Part shown: in pieces, positions 1 to 13,000 of the stretch
Layout: every line of letters starts with the position of its first letter
Numbering within the stretch: the stretch's first letter is position 1
NCBI GenBank assembly: GCA_028826165.1
Contig: JAPDFW010000125.1
Location: 530,001 to 594,000, forward strand
Direction: 5' to 3'
DNA: 64,000 bases
DNA from: Anaeramoeba ignava
Taxonomy: Eukaryota; Metamonada; Anaeramoebidae
Translations under genes and position numbers: made by a program
Notes under the pieces: model-generated
Told to the model about the DNA's origin: nothing
Seen by the model: the letters and a program-made list of their open reading frames with translations, nothing else
Database searches by the model: none

Positions 1-465
1 TATTAAAATTAAAATTAAAATTAAAATTAAAATTAAAATTAAAATTAAAATTAAAATTAAAATTAAAATTAAAATTAAAATTTAATATTAAAATCAAAAT
101 TAAAATTAAAATTAAAAATCAAAATCAAAATCAAAATTAAAATTAAAATCAAAATCAAAAAATCAAAAATTAAAATTAAAATTAAAATCAAAATTAAAAT
201 CAAAATCAAAATCAAAATTAAAATTAAAATCAAAATTAAAATTAAAATCAAAATTAAAATTAAAATTAAAATTTAAATTAAAATCAAAATTAAAATTAAA
301 ATTAAAATTAAAATTAAAATTAAAATTAAAATTAAAATCAAAATTAAAATCAAAATCAAAATTAAAATTAATATTAATATTAATATTAATATTAAAATTA
401 AAATTAAATTAAAATCTAAAATCTAAATCTAAATCTAAATCAAAATCTAAATTAAAAATATTCAG
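1..465. repeat. (AAAATT/AAAATC)n array, probably the intron before the kinase-like gene exon
   Basis: Hexamer simple repeat with scattered C/T variants. It ends in TTCAG at 461-465, and a clean ankyrin-type coding frame opens immediately after it. The same frame has a TAA at 448-450, so the exon must start after that point. I read 1-465 as the 3' part of a repeat-filled intron with its acceptor at 465; the donor lies outside the window. Confidence 0.7.
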
Positions 466-3400
466 GGAGATACTCCATTAATTATAGCAGCAAAACACGA
501 ATTTCTAGAAATTGTTTCATTCTTAATTGAAATTGAAGATATAAATCTTAAACATACAAATAACGAAAATCAAACAGCATTAGGCATTGCAAAAGAATTA
601 AGCAATACTGAAATCCAAGAAGTGATTTCAATAAAAGCCATTTCGGAAAAAATCACACAAATCAAAATTTTATCTGTAAAATGTTATGAAATTAGTTTAT
701 GCTGGGAAATACCAGAATCAATGGCTACAAAGAAAATAAGACGATTTATTTATGAATATTCAAAACAAGGAAGAAATGATGTTATAGAAAAAAGCACACC
801 AACAAATATAATTACAATAAGTGGGCTTAGTCTTAATCAAGCATATATATTTCGTGTGCGTTCTGAAATTTATATTGAGGATGAAAATATATCAAATGGC
901 GAAATCAACAACATGGAAAATTTTAATAACGAACAAGAACCAAAACAAAAAGGAGAAAATATAGATTTAACGGATGAAATGACAATTATAAAACAAGAAA
1001 ACTTGTGCGAAATTCCATATGATAATTCAATAGGAATGGAGAAACCATTCTGTAATCTCAAGGGAATAACATATCTTTCTGAATGGAGCGAACCATATAA
1101 TTTTTCCACATTAAACCAACAGTTTCCCGAAGAGATTGAAGCGCGCACGTTAAAAATAGCGCGGAGTAAAAACAATAAGAATGTTATATACACTTGGAAG
1201 GAGCCATATTCAGGGAAACTGAAAATAGATTTTTATGAAGTGCTTATTAATAGCATAAATTCAGTAATTGTTAAAAAGCCAATGTTTACTGCCAAACGAG
1301 CAGACAAAATATATTATCTTCAAATCCGCGCGCGAAATAAACTGGGGTTTTCTCGATGGTCACAAAGAATTGTGTTTCAGAAACCAACTCCAGGACAATG
1401 CCGACTTGCAGAGAATCCGCAAGGGAATTTATCGGTCAATCAAACACTCAAACTCAAGCTCCTTCCTTATGATTCGGATGGCCATAGGATAACAGAAGGA
1501 AATTGGAGCGCCTCAGTCAAATTTCTTGTCACTAGAATTTATAAATTTTCTCGAGAAGGATTTTTTGTTTCTGATCCAAAACATAAGAAATCTTATGGAC
1601 AAGTTAGTGATGGTACAAATGGTGTTGTGGATCTATCTTGGATCGGCAAAAAACAGGGACAATATCATTGTTTTATTAAGTTTGATGATGTAAATATTCG
1701 TAATTCGCCCTTTACTATTCAACTTGAACCAGGAAATATGGTTTTGCAACGATCAATATTCCGTATTGTAAGCAAACGAGATATGCAGGCAAAAAGCACA
1801 CAATCCAGAAATGAAAAAAACGAAATGCAGGCAAAAAATATGGAAATGCAGGAAAAAAAGAAAACAATCAAACAAACATTGCCCTCTCGCATTTCCGCAG
1901 TTGTTGACAAGGTATTTGCCTTGGCCATACAAGGTCGCGATGAGTTCGATAACTCAACTAAAAAAAACCCTTCTGGCCTGCATTTTTTCCTGTCGAATCA
2001 AGATGGCGATTGTGTATATGAAATTAACATGTACAAAAACTCAGAACCACAAATGAAAAGAACAAGATCACAGCGCACATTTACAACTTCATCATCGCCA
2101 ACATACAAACCGCGGAAGGAGGCACCCAAGAATATTTTCGCCAAGGATCTTGTTCATTTTGCAAACGATAACGGCGAGATCCAAATATGTTTTATTCCGT
2201 TAATATCAGGTTGTTATTATCTTAATATTTCTATTGGGAAATGGGAGTTTGCTTCCAAAGAAAATCGCCGGACAATCATCATTTCTGTAATTCCTAATTT
2301 GCGGATCCCGTTTAAGAAGTTGGAGGTTCTTGATTTATTTCATCCAAGAGAATTAGGAGCTGAATTAGATTTCAAAAAAATTACAAATGAGAAAAATTTA
2401 TTTGCAAACAAGAAGAAAAATGAAAATGAAAATGAAAATGGAAATGGGAATGAAAATGAAAATGAAAACAAAGCTAGAATTGACAGTAGAATAAAGTCAG
2501 TAGTTTATACTGCGAATTACCAAAAGAATTTATCTGTGATTTTGAAGATATTTTTTTCAATCACATCAGCGCAATTACGCGAGGGAATCCAAAAAATTCG
2601 TCATTTAAATCATCGCAATCTTGTTGGAATTGTTGGAGTCACTGAGGTTTGGGTCTTTGGTATCAGCAGACCTGCTCTTGTTATGGAATTTGTCCCTTGC
2701 GCCAATCTTGATAAATACATCCATCTATTTAAATTTGAGCAATTAAACAATATTTTTTTATCTGTTGTCAGTGCAATGGAGTATTTGCATACCCAAAAAA
2801 TCCCTCATTTCAACCTCAATTTAGGGAATATTTTGCTTTATGATATGGAGAAGCACATCTGTAAAATTACAGATTATGGATTAGAAAGTGAGTTTGATGT
2901 TGCAATTACTGATATGGAAAAAAAATCAAATCAGAAAAATTCATTGAATCCAGATTCAGATCAAAAAAATAATGAAAATGATAAAAAAGATCCTTTTTCT
3001 CACTTTTTGGAACTCAAAATTCAGGATATTTCTTTTAGAGCACCAGAATTAACAAAAGATATTTCATCATATAAACTCAAAAGTGATGTTTTTTCATTTG
3101 GTTCATTTATTCTATACATCATTATAGCATGGAAAGAAAATCTTCCCAAATCATCACATAAAGCTTTTTATCAAAAAATACATGAATATTTCTTGCTTGT
3201 TGAGGCGTGCAGAAATGAAAATCCAGAATCGCGACCAACATTCAAAAAAATACGGAAATTCTTCCAATCAATGATTAACCGATCGAATCCTTTTCGATTT
3301 TTAACAATCAATGAGGATGAGCTTATGAAAGCAACTCCTCCCGAATTTATTCATGAAATCATCAATCATCATACTGACCCTCCAAACCAAACAAAGAGGA

Positions 3401-6321
3401 CTACTGTATATCTTGAAAAAGATTTCCATAAAGGAGCCATTGGCCAAAAAATTGATATTCCTCGTGATTTTGCTTATAATTATTCAACTTATTGCTCAGA
3501 AATTTTCTTTCAAATTGAAAAATTATTCTATAATTTTATAGGAGAAGATCAAAAGCAAATTAACAAACTTCCGAATGATTTCCCACAAAAAACAAGAATT
3601 TTATCAAATATTAAAAACCAAAAAAAACCAAAAGAAGAAATGTTTGCAAAAAATACTCAAGAATCCCATTTGAGTTCTGACAAGGAAAAAAACCAACGAA
3701 ATAATCTTGAAAAAGAAAACAAAAGAAATGATAATGGAATATTTGAAATAATTTCTAACGAAGATTCCAAAGAAAACGTTGAAAAATATTTGGGTTACTC
3801 AGAAAAAACACCAACAAAAACACCAGAACCAGCCAAGCAAAAGAAAATAGCAAATAACAAAACAGTGCCTCAATTAACAAAATATCATCATGCAATATTT
3901 GGATCTCCAAATGAAAGAATTCGAGTGAAAAAAATAACAATTATTCAAAATCACGCACTCGAAAAAACTTTTCTCACTTCGATTCATAACTTTACAAATG
4001 CGCTTTATAAATCAAATTTTCTCCGAGAATTCCAAGAATTCTCTCCAAACAACAATCTTGAATACAAAATATTGCAGAACATTCTCCAGTTTTTTGAGAA
4101 GAAAATGATTTTTGGTATCGAAAAATTAAATAAGAATAACAAAACTCAAAATCAAAAACCAAAAATACGAAAAACAAAGGAAATGAAGAAGTTCCAAACA
4201 GCAGTTCCAGTTTATGGATGGAGAATGTTAAGTAACAAGGAAGAGAATGAAGTTTTGGAGCATGGATTTTTAAGATATTCTGCGCCACTTATTGTAAATC
4301 AATATTTATTTCCTCAAAAAAATTCATTCAAACGTAAATTATTTTCCCCAACAAAATTCGCACCAATTGGATCATGGAATGATACAATTATTTCAACCAC
4401 GCATATTAGTCGATCAAATAAAGTCGTTTTTTTGTGGTGTTATTTAGGAAGAACATTTCCTTTGTTTAATCAATTAAATCCCGATATTCTTTTTTCTCAA
4501 TCAAATAGATCTTTCCGTTCTCATTATGCTATTTTTGGCAATCCTCAATTTATCGATCAAAATGAAAATGAAAATCAAAATGAAAATGAAAATCAAATTA
4601 AAAATGAAAATCAAATTAAAAATGAAAATCAAATTAAAAATGAAAATCAAATTAAAAATGAAAATGAAATTAAAAATGAAAATCAAATTCAAAATCAAAA
4701 TGAAATTAAAAATGAAAATCAAATTGAAAATCAAAATAAAAATCAAAATCAAAATCAAAATGAAAATGAAATTAAAAATGAAAATCAAAATCAATTTGGA
4801 AATGAAAATCAAAATGAAAATCAAATTAAAAATGAAAATCAAAATGAAAATGAAAATCAAATTAAAAATGAAAATCAAAATCAATTTGGAAATGAAAATC
4901 AAAATGAAAATGAAATTGAAAATGAAAATCAAAATGAAAATCAAATTGAAAATGAAAATCAAATTCAAAATCAAAATGAAATTAAAAATCAAATTGAAAA
5001 TCAAAATCAAAATCAAAATCAAAATCAAAATCAAAATGAAAATCAAAATCAAAATCAAAATGAAATTAAAAATCAAAATCAAAATGAAAAATGAAATTAA
5101 AATGAAAATCAAATTGAAAATTAAAAATTAAAAATGAAAATCAAATTGAAAATCAAATTAAAAATGAAAATCAAAATCAAATTCAAAATCAAAATCGAAA
5201 ATCAAAATCAAAATCAAAATCAAATTGAAAATCAAAATCAAAATGAAAATGAAAATCAAAATGAAAATGAAAATCAAAATCAAAATGAAAATCAAATTAA
5301 AAATGAAAATCAAAATCAAAATCAAAATCAAAATGAAAATCAAAATCAAAATCAAAATCAAAATGAAAATCAAAATCAAAATCAAAATCAAAATGAAAAT
5401 CAAATTCAAAATCAAAATCAAAATCAAAATCAAAATCAAAATCAAAATCAAAATCAAAATCAAAATCAAAATCAAAATCAAATTAAAAATGAAAATCAAA
5501 ATGAAAATCAAAATCAAAATGAAAATGAAAATGAAAATGAAAATAAAAAAAAATGAAAATCAAAATCAAAATCAAAATCAAAGATCAAAATGAAAAATCA
5601 AAATGAAAATCAAAATCAAAATGAAAATGAAAATGAAAATGAAAATGAAATTAAAAATGAAAATCAAAATCAAAATCAAAATCAAAATCAAATTCAAAAT
5701 CAAAATCAAAATCAAAATCAAAATCAAAATCAAAATCAAAATCAAATTGAAAATCAAAATCAAAATGAAAATCAAAATCAAATTCAAAATGAAAATCAAA
5801 ATCAAATTAAAAATCAAATTAAAAATCAAATTGAAAATCAAAATCAAAATCAAAATCAAAATGAAAATGAAAATGAAAATGAAAATGAAAATGAAAATCA
5901 AAATCAAAATCAAAATCAAAATCAAAATGAAAATCAAAATCAAAATGAAAATCAAAATGAAAATGAAAATGAAAATCAAAATGAAAATGAAAATCAAAAT
6001 GAAAATCAAAATCAAAATCAAAATGAAAATCAAATTAAAAATGAAAATGAAAATGAAAATCAAATTAAAAATGAAAATCAAAATCAAAATCAAAATCAAA
6101 TTGAAAATGAAAATGAAAATCAAATTAAAAATGAAAATGAAAATAATGATAATTTTACACAAAAAGTTACTAAAGAATGGCAACATGTTGAAAAAATTAA
6201 TCAAAATTCTCATTTAGTTATTGAGAGTGTCCAACAAGATATGCTTATATTATTTTTTCTTGATCAAGTTTTACCAAAATTTATTGTTGAATTTGAAACA
6301 ATAGAAGAAAATGATAATTAA
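466..6321 (+). CDS. Ankyrin / FnIII / filamin-repeat / kinase-like multidomain protein, 5' end outside window
   Basis: The exon opens at 466 behind a TTCAG acceptor and begins with the end of an ankyrin repeat (GDTPLIIAAKHEFLEIV). Two fibronectin type III-like segments follow (about 650-1120 and 1130-1390; the second ends LGFSRWSQ). Next come a filamin-type Ig repeat (about 1395-1740, ending NSPFTIQLEPG), a second filamin-like segment (about 1740-2290) and a TKL-like protein kinase fold (about 2310-3280). The kinase catalytic loop reads HFNLNLGN instead of HRDLKxxN, and DFG is DYG; APEL and the DVFSFG helix are kept. This suggests a pseudokinase or a very altered kinase. The region 3300-4560 is unassigned; a stretch reading ITIIQNHALEKTFL faintly resembles the start of a PARP catalytic domain. 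An Asn/Gln/Glu tract follows from 4559. The frame is broken by stops at 5092-5133 and 5554-5589, then reopens in the same phase and ends in a non-repetitive tail (about 6150-6321). The 3' structure is uncertain. Possible role: cytoskeleton-linked scaffold. Confidence 0.72.
4559..6150 (+). repeat. (AAAATC/AAAATG)n tract encoding Asn-Gln/Asn-Glu
   Basis: About 1.6 kb of AAAATC, AAAATG and AAAATT hexamers in the 3' part of the kinase-like gene. Read in the gene frame it gives NQ, NE and NEI runs. Extra A residues (for example around 5086-5090) and a run of nine A near 5546-5554 break the frame. The two later open segments (5134-5556 and 5590-6321) share the phase of the upstream frame. The tract is clearly slippage-prone. 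Confidence 0.85.
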
Positions 6322-6454
6322 ATTAAATTAAATTAAATTAAATTAAATTAAATTAAATAATTTTTTTAAAAAGAAAAAGAAAAAATTTAAATCTTTATTA
6401 TTTTAAGTTAAAATTGAATTTTTTTCTTTTTCTTTTTCTTTTTGTTTTTGTTTT

Positions 6455-9400
6455 TCAAAAATTTTTCAATAAAAATTTTATATTCTCAAACCAACTTATA
6501 TGTTCTGATTCATTATCAAAAGTGATAAATATTTTAGAATGATCTTGATCTTTTTCCAAACAAATTGAACGAAGTTTTGAATTTTGAGAATCACGAACTT
6601 CATAAACTTTTAAATCTTTACTTAAATTAATAATTTCAATAATTTTTTCAAAAGGTTTAATTTTTTGAATTCCAATAAAATTAAGTTTCAAGCAAATATG
6701 TACTTTTTGAGAAATATTTTCAATTCTAAATGTACAAAAACTTTCTAAATGAGATGGAATATGATTTAATTGTTTCCAAGTTTTAATTAGATTTTCATTT
6801 TGATTTTCATTTTCAATTAGATTTTGATTTTCAATTTCATTTTGATTTTCAATTTGAATTTGATTTTGAATTTGATTTTCATTTTCATTTTCATTTTGAT
6901 TTTGATTTTGAATTTGATTTTCATTTTGATTTTCAATTTTAATTTCATTTTTAATTTCAAATTGATGTGAATCTGAAAAAATAAAATCTGCTTGAAAAAT
7001 TTGTTCCGATTTATCATTGTCTTTAATAATAAAAATATTTTCTTCTTGAATAATATTTTCTTGAATAATATTTTCTTGATTATTTTCTTGAATAATATTT
7101 TCTTGATTATTTTCTTCTTGTTTTAGTTTAAAATGAATTTGTGCATTCTCAATTATTTCTTGATAAAATTGTGGGATATTTTCTAAATTTTGTGCAAAAT
7201 TTTGGATTATAATTTGAAATTTTTGAGCGTTTTGAAATATTTCTTTTGATATTGTTGATAAGATATGAACAGAAGATTTTGGAAAAAATGATGTAATTGG
7301 ATTTATAAAATTGAATATACTGGATCTTAATTCTCTGATAAATTGCTTTGAATCAATATTTAAAGTTTTTTGGTCATAAAGAATGGTTTTATTTTGGTTT
7401 GAGCCTTTAGGAACCTTTTATATAAAATATAAAATTTAAAATATAAAATTAAAATTTAAAATATAAAATATAAAATATAAAATATAAAATATAAAATATA
7501 AAATTTAAAATATAAAATATAAAATATAAAATTTAAAATTTAAAATTTAAAATTTGTTTTTGTTAATCAATTATTACAGGATTTGAAGTAAAATCAAAAC
7601 TTGTAAATTTTGGATATTTCCTTTTTGTAATTTCATTGATTGGAGCCATTTCAGGTTTTTCAGGTCCAAATTCATATCCATAACCCCAATGTTGGACTGA
7701 AGAAGAAATACTTAATAAACCTTGAGAAATCATTCGAGAAGGAGGATCTAAAATAAAGAATTGAATTAATTTAAAAATTAATTTAAAAATTAATTTAAAA
7801 ATCGAATTACTCTTGCAAATTCCATATGAATTTGGGGATGTTATTGCTGGACAAAAAAAACGAAGTAACAAAAATCCATTAAGAATATCCTGGAATTTTT
7901 CAGGATAAGTCTCTTGTGAGGCGCAATATAAATGATGGCAAACTATTTTTAAAGGAATTGGTAAATTTGGAATATTTTGAACCAATGAATCCATAAATTT
8001 TTCATAAAAATAAAACAAATTGGAAAAATTTTGTTGCTTTTGTTCTTCTGGAAGATTTAGATCTTCAATATCAAAGCTTTTTTCACATGAATAAATTTCA
8101 TTGATAATAGACCCAAATGTAGTTTTTAAAAAAGACTTTCCGAAATTTTTGGAAAACTTTGAAAGCATTTTGGAAGTTAAATTATTGGCACGAAAAAGTG
8201 TTCCTGATAAAACATTTGTCATGCATTCGCTGAAGATGATTACTTGGAGAAATGGCAATAAAATTCCAAGTCTGTCCAGAATTTTAAACAGAATATTGAC
8301 CAAAATTTCTGGCGGATATTCAAAAACATTTGAATTTGAAACCGCAACAAATAATTCGATCATTTCTTCAGATGGCAAATAGTTTGATATTAATTCATGC
8401 ACTCTTTTGAGTGTTTTTATGTGATTTAGATGATCTATTTGTTTTCTATTTGGATTTTGTAAATTTGGTATTTCTGCCGTTTGTTTGGATTCCTGAATAA
8501 AATTTAAAATGGTATCCATTTTCTGAGAATCAACAAAATTTTTAAACAAAGTATTGATTGTTATTCCAAGAGAGTTTTTGAAGCTGATTGAAACAATCCT
8601 ATCTATTTTCTATAAGTAAAGATGAAAAGTTTTAATATTTTTGTTGTTTTTGGTAATTAATATTTTCTACGCACTTGTTCTGCTTCTTTTTCTTTGATTT
8701 TCTTTAAAAATTTCACCAAATTTTGAGCAAAATGCTCGTTTTGGTAATTTCCGTAAAAATATTTTTGGAAAATCCTTTCAAGAGTTTCAGAAATTATTTG
8801 TTGGTCTTTAAAATAAAATATATAAAATAAATTAATTTTTAAGGAAAATTGTCTTTTTTTTTTTGAAAAAAAAGAGGAAAATTTCGCACTTTGAGATTTT
8901 GATTGAACTATTTTTCGTGAACTAAGAAGATGTGAAAGTTGTGAAATGATTTCATTTTGGAAATTATTTTGGAAATCAATAAAAAACATGAGATTGCAAA
9001 TTGTATAGAATATTGGAGATTCTTCATCAAATTTAAATCCATTATCTTTTAAAACTTGAGAGAGTTGAACAGCATTTAAAAAGGGGTCTTTTTGGTTTTC
9101 TTTTTCGAATGTTTTTTTGATAAATTGAACAAGTATTAAAGCAATTTTACTTGATAAATCTATATGAGTATAATGGAGTATAATTTTTTCAAGTTCAGAA
9201 AAGATGAATAAATGTATTTTTTTGTTTAAAAAGTGCTATTTTTTTTTATAAATTTTGATTTTATAAATTTTGAATTGAATTTATAAATTGATTTGAAATT
9301 TAAAATAAATTAAAAAATTAAACCTCTTTCTGAAATTTATCTTCACCACAAAATATATTTCTTAATTTATTTCCATCTTGTTTATCAAATCTAAAATTTT

Positions 9401-9677
9401 GATCAAGAATTTCAAGAACAGTTTGAAATTCACAATTAATTTCAGATAAATCCATAATTGCACGATTACTTAAATTACTTAAATCAAAACAATTTATTCT
9501 TTGTTCATTAATTACAAATAATGGTGTTTGACTTCTTTTTTTTATTTTCTTTGTTGTTTTTTTTAATTCTGTTTTTATATTTTTTATTTCTTCTTTGCTT
9601 TCATTTATTAAATTAGTTAAAATTTCAATTTCAAAATCAAGTTCTTTTTGAGATTTTTGTTTTAAAGAATTTTCCAT
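6455..9677 (-). CDS. RasGAP-domain protein, five exons
   Basis: Predicted GTPase-activating protein for a Ras-type small GTPase. Exons on the minus strand: 9677-9324, 9235-8675, 8609-7811, 7747-7578 and 7414-6455. They are joined by introns of 88, 65, 63 and 163 nt, all GT-AG, and the sum gives about 947 residues. The start is the ATG at 9677 (MENSLKQKSQ), because the upstream extension of that frame is only a poly-Phe run. A lysine/glutamate-rich, probably coiled-coil N-terminus precedes an unassigned region and then the GAP domain. The GAP domain carries the arginine-finger motif GTLFRANNL (Arg about 445) and FLLLRFFCPAI (about 551-560). Removing the 63-nt intron restores GICKNPPSRMISQGLL, as expected in RasGAPs, which supports the splicing. 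The last exon has an Asn/Gln/Glu-rich linker and a tail ending ISWFENIKFLL that looks PH-like (tentative). Stop is TGA. Confidence 0.85.
7415..7577 (-). repeat. Repeat-filled RasGAP intron 4 (ATAAAAT 7-mers)
   Basis: Intron of 163 nt with donor GTAATAATTG and acceptor TATAAAAG on the minus strand. Its interior is mostly TTTTATA-type 7-mers. Joining the flanking exons keeps phase 0 (AAT CCT | GTT CCT). Confidence 0.7.
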
Positions 9678-9730
9678 TTTGTTCTTTTGAAAAAAACAAA
9701 AAACAAAAAACAAATACAAATACAAAAAAA

Positions 9731-9759
9731 AAGAGAGAAAAAAAATGAAAAAAAAAAAT
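9731..9759 (-). promoter_or_regulatory. Candidate promoter/initiator element upstream of RasGAP
   Basis: On the minus strand this reads T-run, CATTTTTTTTCTC, T-run, about 55-80 nt before the ATG. The same TCATTTTTTT + pyrimidine pattern lies just upstream of the RCC1-BTB, LITAF, PP1 and Ank-BTB genes. The function is inferred from recurrence only. Confidence 0.35.
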
Positions 9760-10057
9760 AAAAAACCAAAAAAAAAAAAAGAATTTTTTTTTTTTTGTTG
9801 ATCAAACTTCAATCATTTGAAAAAGAAAAAAAATGGAAAAAAAAAATTATCAAAAAAAAAAAAAAAAACAAATTGTCAAATTTGTTCTGCTAAAAAAAAA
9901 AAAGAACAAACGACAATTATGTTCTCTTTTTTTTTCCTTTTTTTTTTTTTTTTATGAAGAAATATTTATTTATCGCATACCAAATTATTTTAAAAAATGT
10001 TTTTTTTTTTGTTGTTTTTTTGGAAATTCCAATAAACTTTTGTTATGTCGAGATTAT
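9760..10057. other. Intergenic A/T-run spacer between RasGAP and PP1
   Basis: Long A and T homopolymer runs between two minus-strand genes in head-to-tail order. It includes a GTTGATCAAAC palindrome-like word after a T-tract near 9796. Short open frames here are only Lys/Phe runs and are not supported as genes. Confidence 0.5.
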
Positions 10058-13000
10058 TCACAAGTTTTTATTGAAAGCTCTCGGTTCTGAAGTATTCTTT
10101 TTTTCTGTTGGTTTTAAAATCTAAAAAGAAAAATATTAATTAAAAAAAATTAATCAAAAAAAAATTAATCAAAAAAAAATTAATCAAAAAAAAATTAATC
10201 AAAAAAAAATTATCAAAAAAAAATTAATCAAAAAAAAATTATTTACTTGAAATGAACACATTAAAGAATCGTCAACAGTCATCATTGCGCCTGCATTATC
10301 AAATTCCTAAAAATTAAAATAAAAATAAAAATTAAAATTAAAATTATAATTAAAATTAAAATTCATTTATAAAATTATAAATTATAATTAAAATTAAAAT
10401 TCATTTATAAAATTATAAATTATAATTAAAATTAAAATTAAAATTAAAATAAAATTAAAATTCATTTATAAAATTAAAATTAAAATTAAAATTAAAATTA
10501 AAATTAAAATAAAAATTAAAAATTAAAATTATAATTAAAATTATAAATTAAAATTAAAATTAAAATATAAATTAAAATTATAAAATTAAAATTAAAATTA
10601 AAATTAAAATTAAAATTAAAATTATAAATTACTCCGCAATAATTTGGAGCACTAAATACTGTGACTAATTTTCTTTGTGCGAAAAATTCATATCCTTTTT
10701 CAACAACCTAAAAAATTTATAATTTATAATTTATAATTTATAATTTAATTTTTTTAATTTTAAGTGGAAATACTTGATGAGCTCGACAAATTAAATCAAA
10801 ATCATTTGTTTTAAGAAATTCTGCCACAACATCAGCACCAAATGTACAAGATACTCCTCGTTCACTTGGGCCATATCCTTGAACATTTGGTTCAGGATCA
10901 CTCCAAAGAAGATCACAAAGCAATCCTTAATTTTTTTAATTATTTTAATTTGTATTTGAATTTTAATTTTATTTTTGAATTTTAAATTTGAATTTTAATT
11001 TGTATTTGTATTTGTATTTGAATTTTAATTTGTATTTGTATTTGTATTTTAATTTGTATTTGTATTTTAATTTAATTTGTATTTGTATTTGTATTTATAT
11101 TTGTATTTGTATTTGTATTTGTATTTGTATTATTTGTATTTGTATTTGTATTTGTATTTTAATTTGTATTTGTATTTGTATTTGTATTTGTATTTGTATT
11201 TGTATTTTAATTTTAATTTTAATTTAAATTTGTATTTGTATTTGTATTTGTATTTGTATTTGTATTATTTGTATTTGTATTTGTATTTGTTTTAGTATTT
11301 GTATTTTGTATTTTGTATTTGTATTTGTATTTGTATTTATATTTGTATTTTAATTTGTATTTATATTTATATTTATATTTGTATTTGTATTTGTATTTGT
11401 ATTTGTATTTTAATTTTAATTTTAATTTTAATTTTAATTTAAATTTGTATTTGTATTTTAATTTGTATTTTGAATTTTAATTTTGATTTTAAATTTGAAT
11501 TTTAATTTGTATTTGTATTTGTATTTGTATTTGTATTTGTATTTGTATTTGTATTTGTATTTGTATTTGTATTTGTATTTGTATTTGTATTTGTATTTGT
11601 ATTTGTATTTGTATTTAATTTGTATTTGTATTTTATTTTAATTTGTATTTGTATTTGTATTTTAATTTGTATTTTAATTTGTATTTGTATTTGTATTTGT
11701 ATTTGTATTTGTATTTTAATTTGTATTTGTATTTGTATTTGTATTTGAATTTGTATTTGTATTTGAATTTGTATTTGTATTTGTATTTTAATTTTGAATT
11801 TTAATTTGTATTTGTATTTGTATTTGTATTTGTATTTGTATTTGTATTTTAATTTGTATTTGTATTTGTATTTTAATTTTTAATTTTGAATTTTAATTTG
11901 TATTTGTATTTGTATTTGTATTTGTATTTGTATTTGTATTTGTATTTGTATTTTAATTAATTTTGTATTTGTATTTGAATGTGATTTTGAATTGAAAATT
12001 TAAATTAAAAAAAATACCTTCATCAGGAATTTCTGTTGGTCTCATAATACGTTGAATTTGTTCAATTGAGGTTAAATGAGGAGATAATCCACCATGAACA
12101 CAAAAAATTTTATCATCAATAATTGCAGCAAGTGGTAAACAATTAAAGCATTCACCAAAAATTTTCCATAATTTAGTGCTATATCTTTTTTTACCTAATA
12201 AATTTTAATTGCAAATTATATTTTTTATAAATAAATAGAAATAAATATAAATAAATAGAAATATAAATAAATAGAAATAAATATAAATAAATATAAATAA
12301 ATATAAATAAATAGAAATATAAATAAATAGGAATAAATAGATAGAAATATAAATATAAATAGAAATAGAAATAAATAAATAAATAAATAAATATAAATAA
12401 ATATAAATAAATAAGAAAGAAAATAAAAAGGGTTTTAATTTCACAAAAATTATTTTTAAATTAAGAAAATAAGAAGGGTTTTAATTTTTTCGTGAATTAT
12501 TTTTTAAATTAAAAATTGATTTTTTAAATTGAGATTTTAAATTGATTTTTTAATTAGAAATTGGTTGTTTGAATTTTTAAATTGAATTCAAAGTGAATAA
12601 TTTGTAAACTAATTAATTCATAAATTATTGCAAACACAATAAGCTTACATTCTTGAAAAAAGCCATATATCCTATTAATCTGAGAACTCTCATGATTCCC
12701 ACGCAACATGAAAAAATTTTCTGGAAATTTAACTTTGTAAGCTAATAAAAGACAAGCGCATTCAAGTCCATTTGGACCTCTATCGACATAATCTCCTAAA
12801 AATAAGTAATTTGCTTCTGGAGGAAAACCACCATATTCAAAAAGTCGTAATAAATCTTGATATTGACCATGAACATCACCTTTTAAACCAAAAATCAAAG
12901 AATGTGAAGTTTGTTTATTAATTATTATATTAAATTATTATATAAATTATTTTATAAATTATTTTATAAATTATTATAAATTATTATATAAATTATTTTA

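Noticed and set aside
1-465. Terminal AAAATT repeats as telomere
   Set aside because: Identical hexamer arrays occur throughout the window, in introns and spacers, and coding sequence continues to the edges.
9833-10090. 85-codon plus-strand frame of Lys/Phe runs
   Set aside because: Antisense to the last PP1 exon and to A/T homopolymers; no recognisable protein.
10121-10246. AATTAATCAAAAAAAA direct repeats as a CRISPR-like array
   Set aside because: No unique spacers; it is a simple tandem repeat inside a PP1 intron of a eukaryotic gene.
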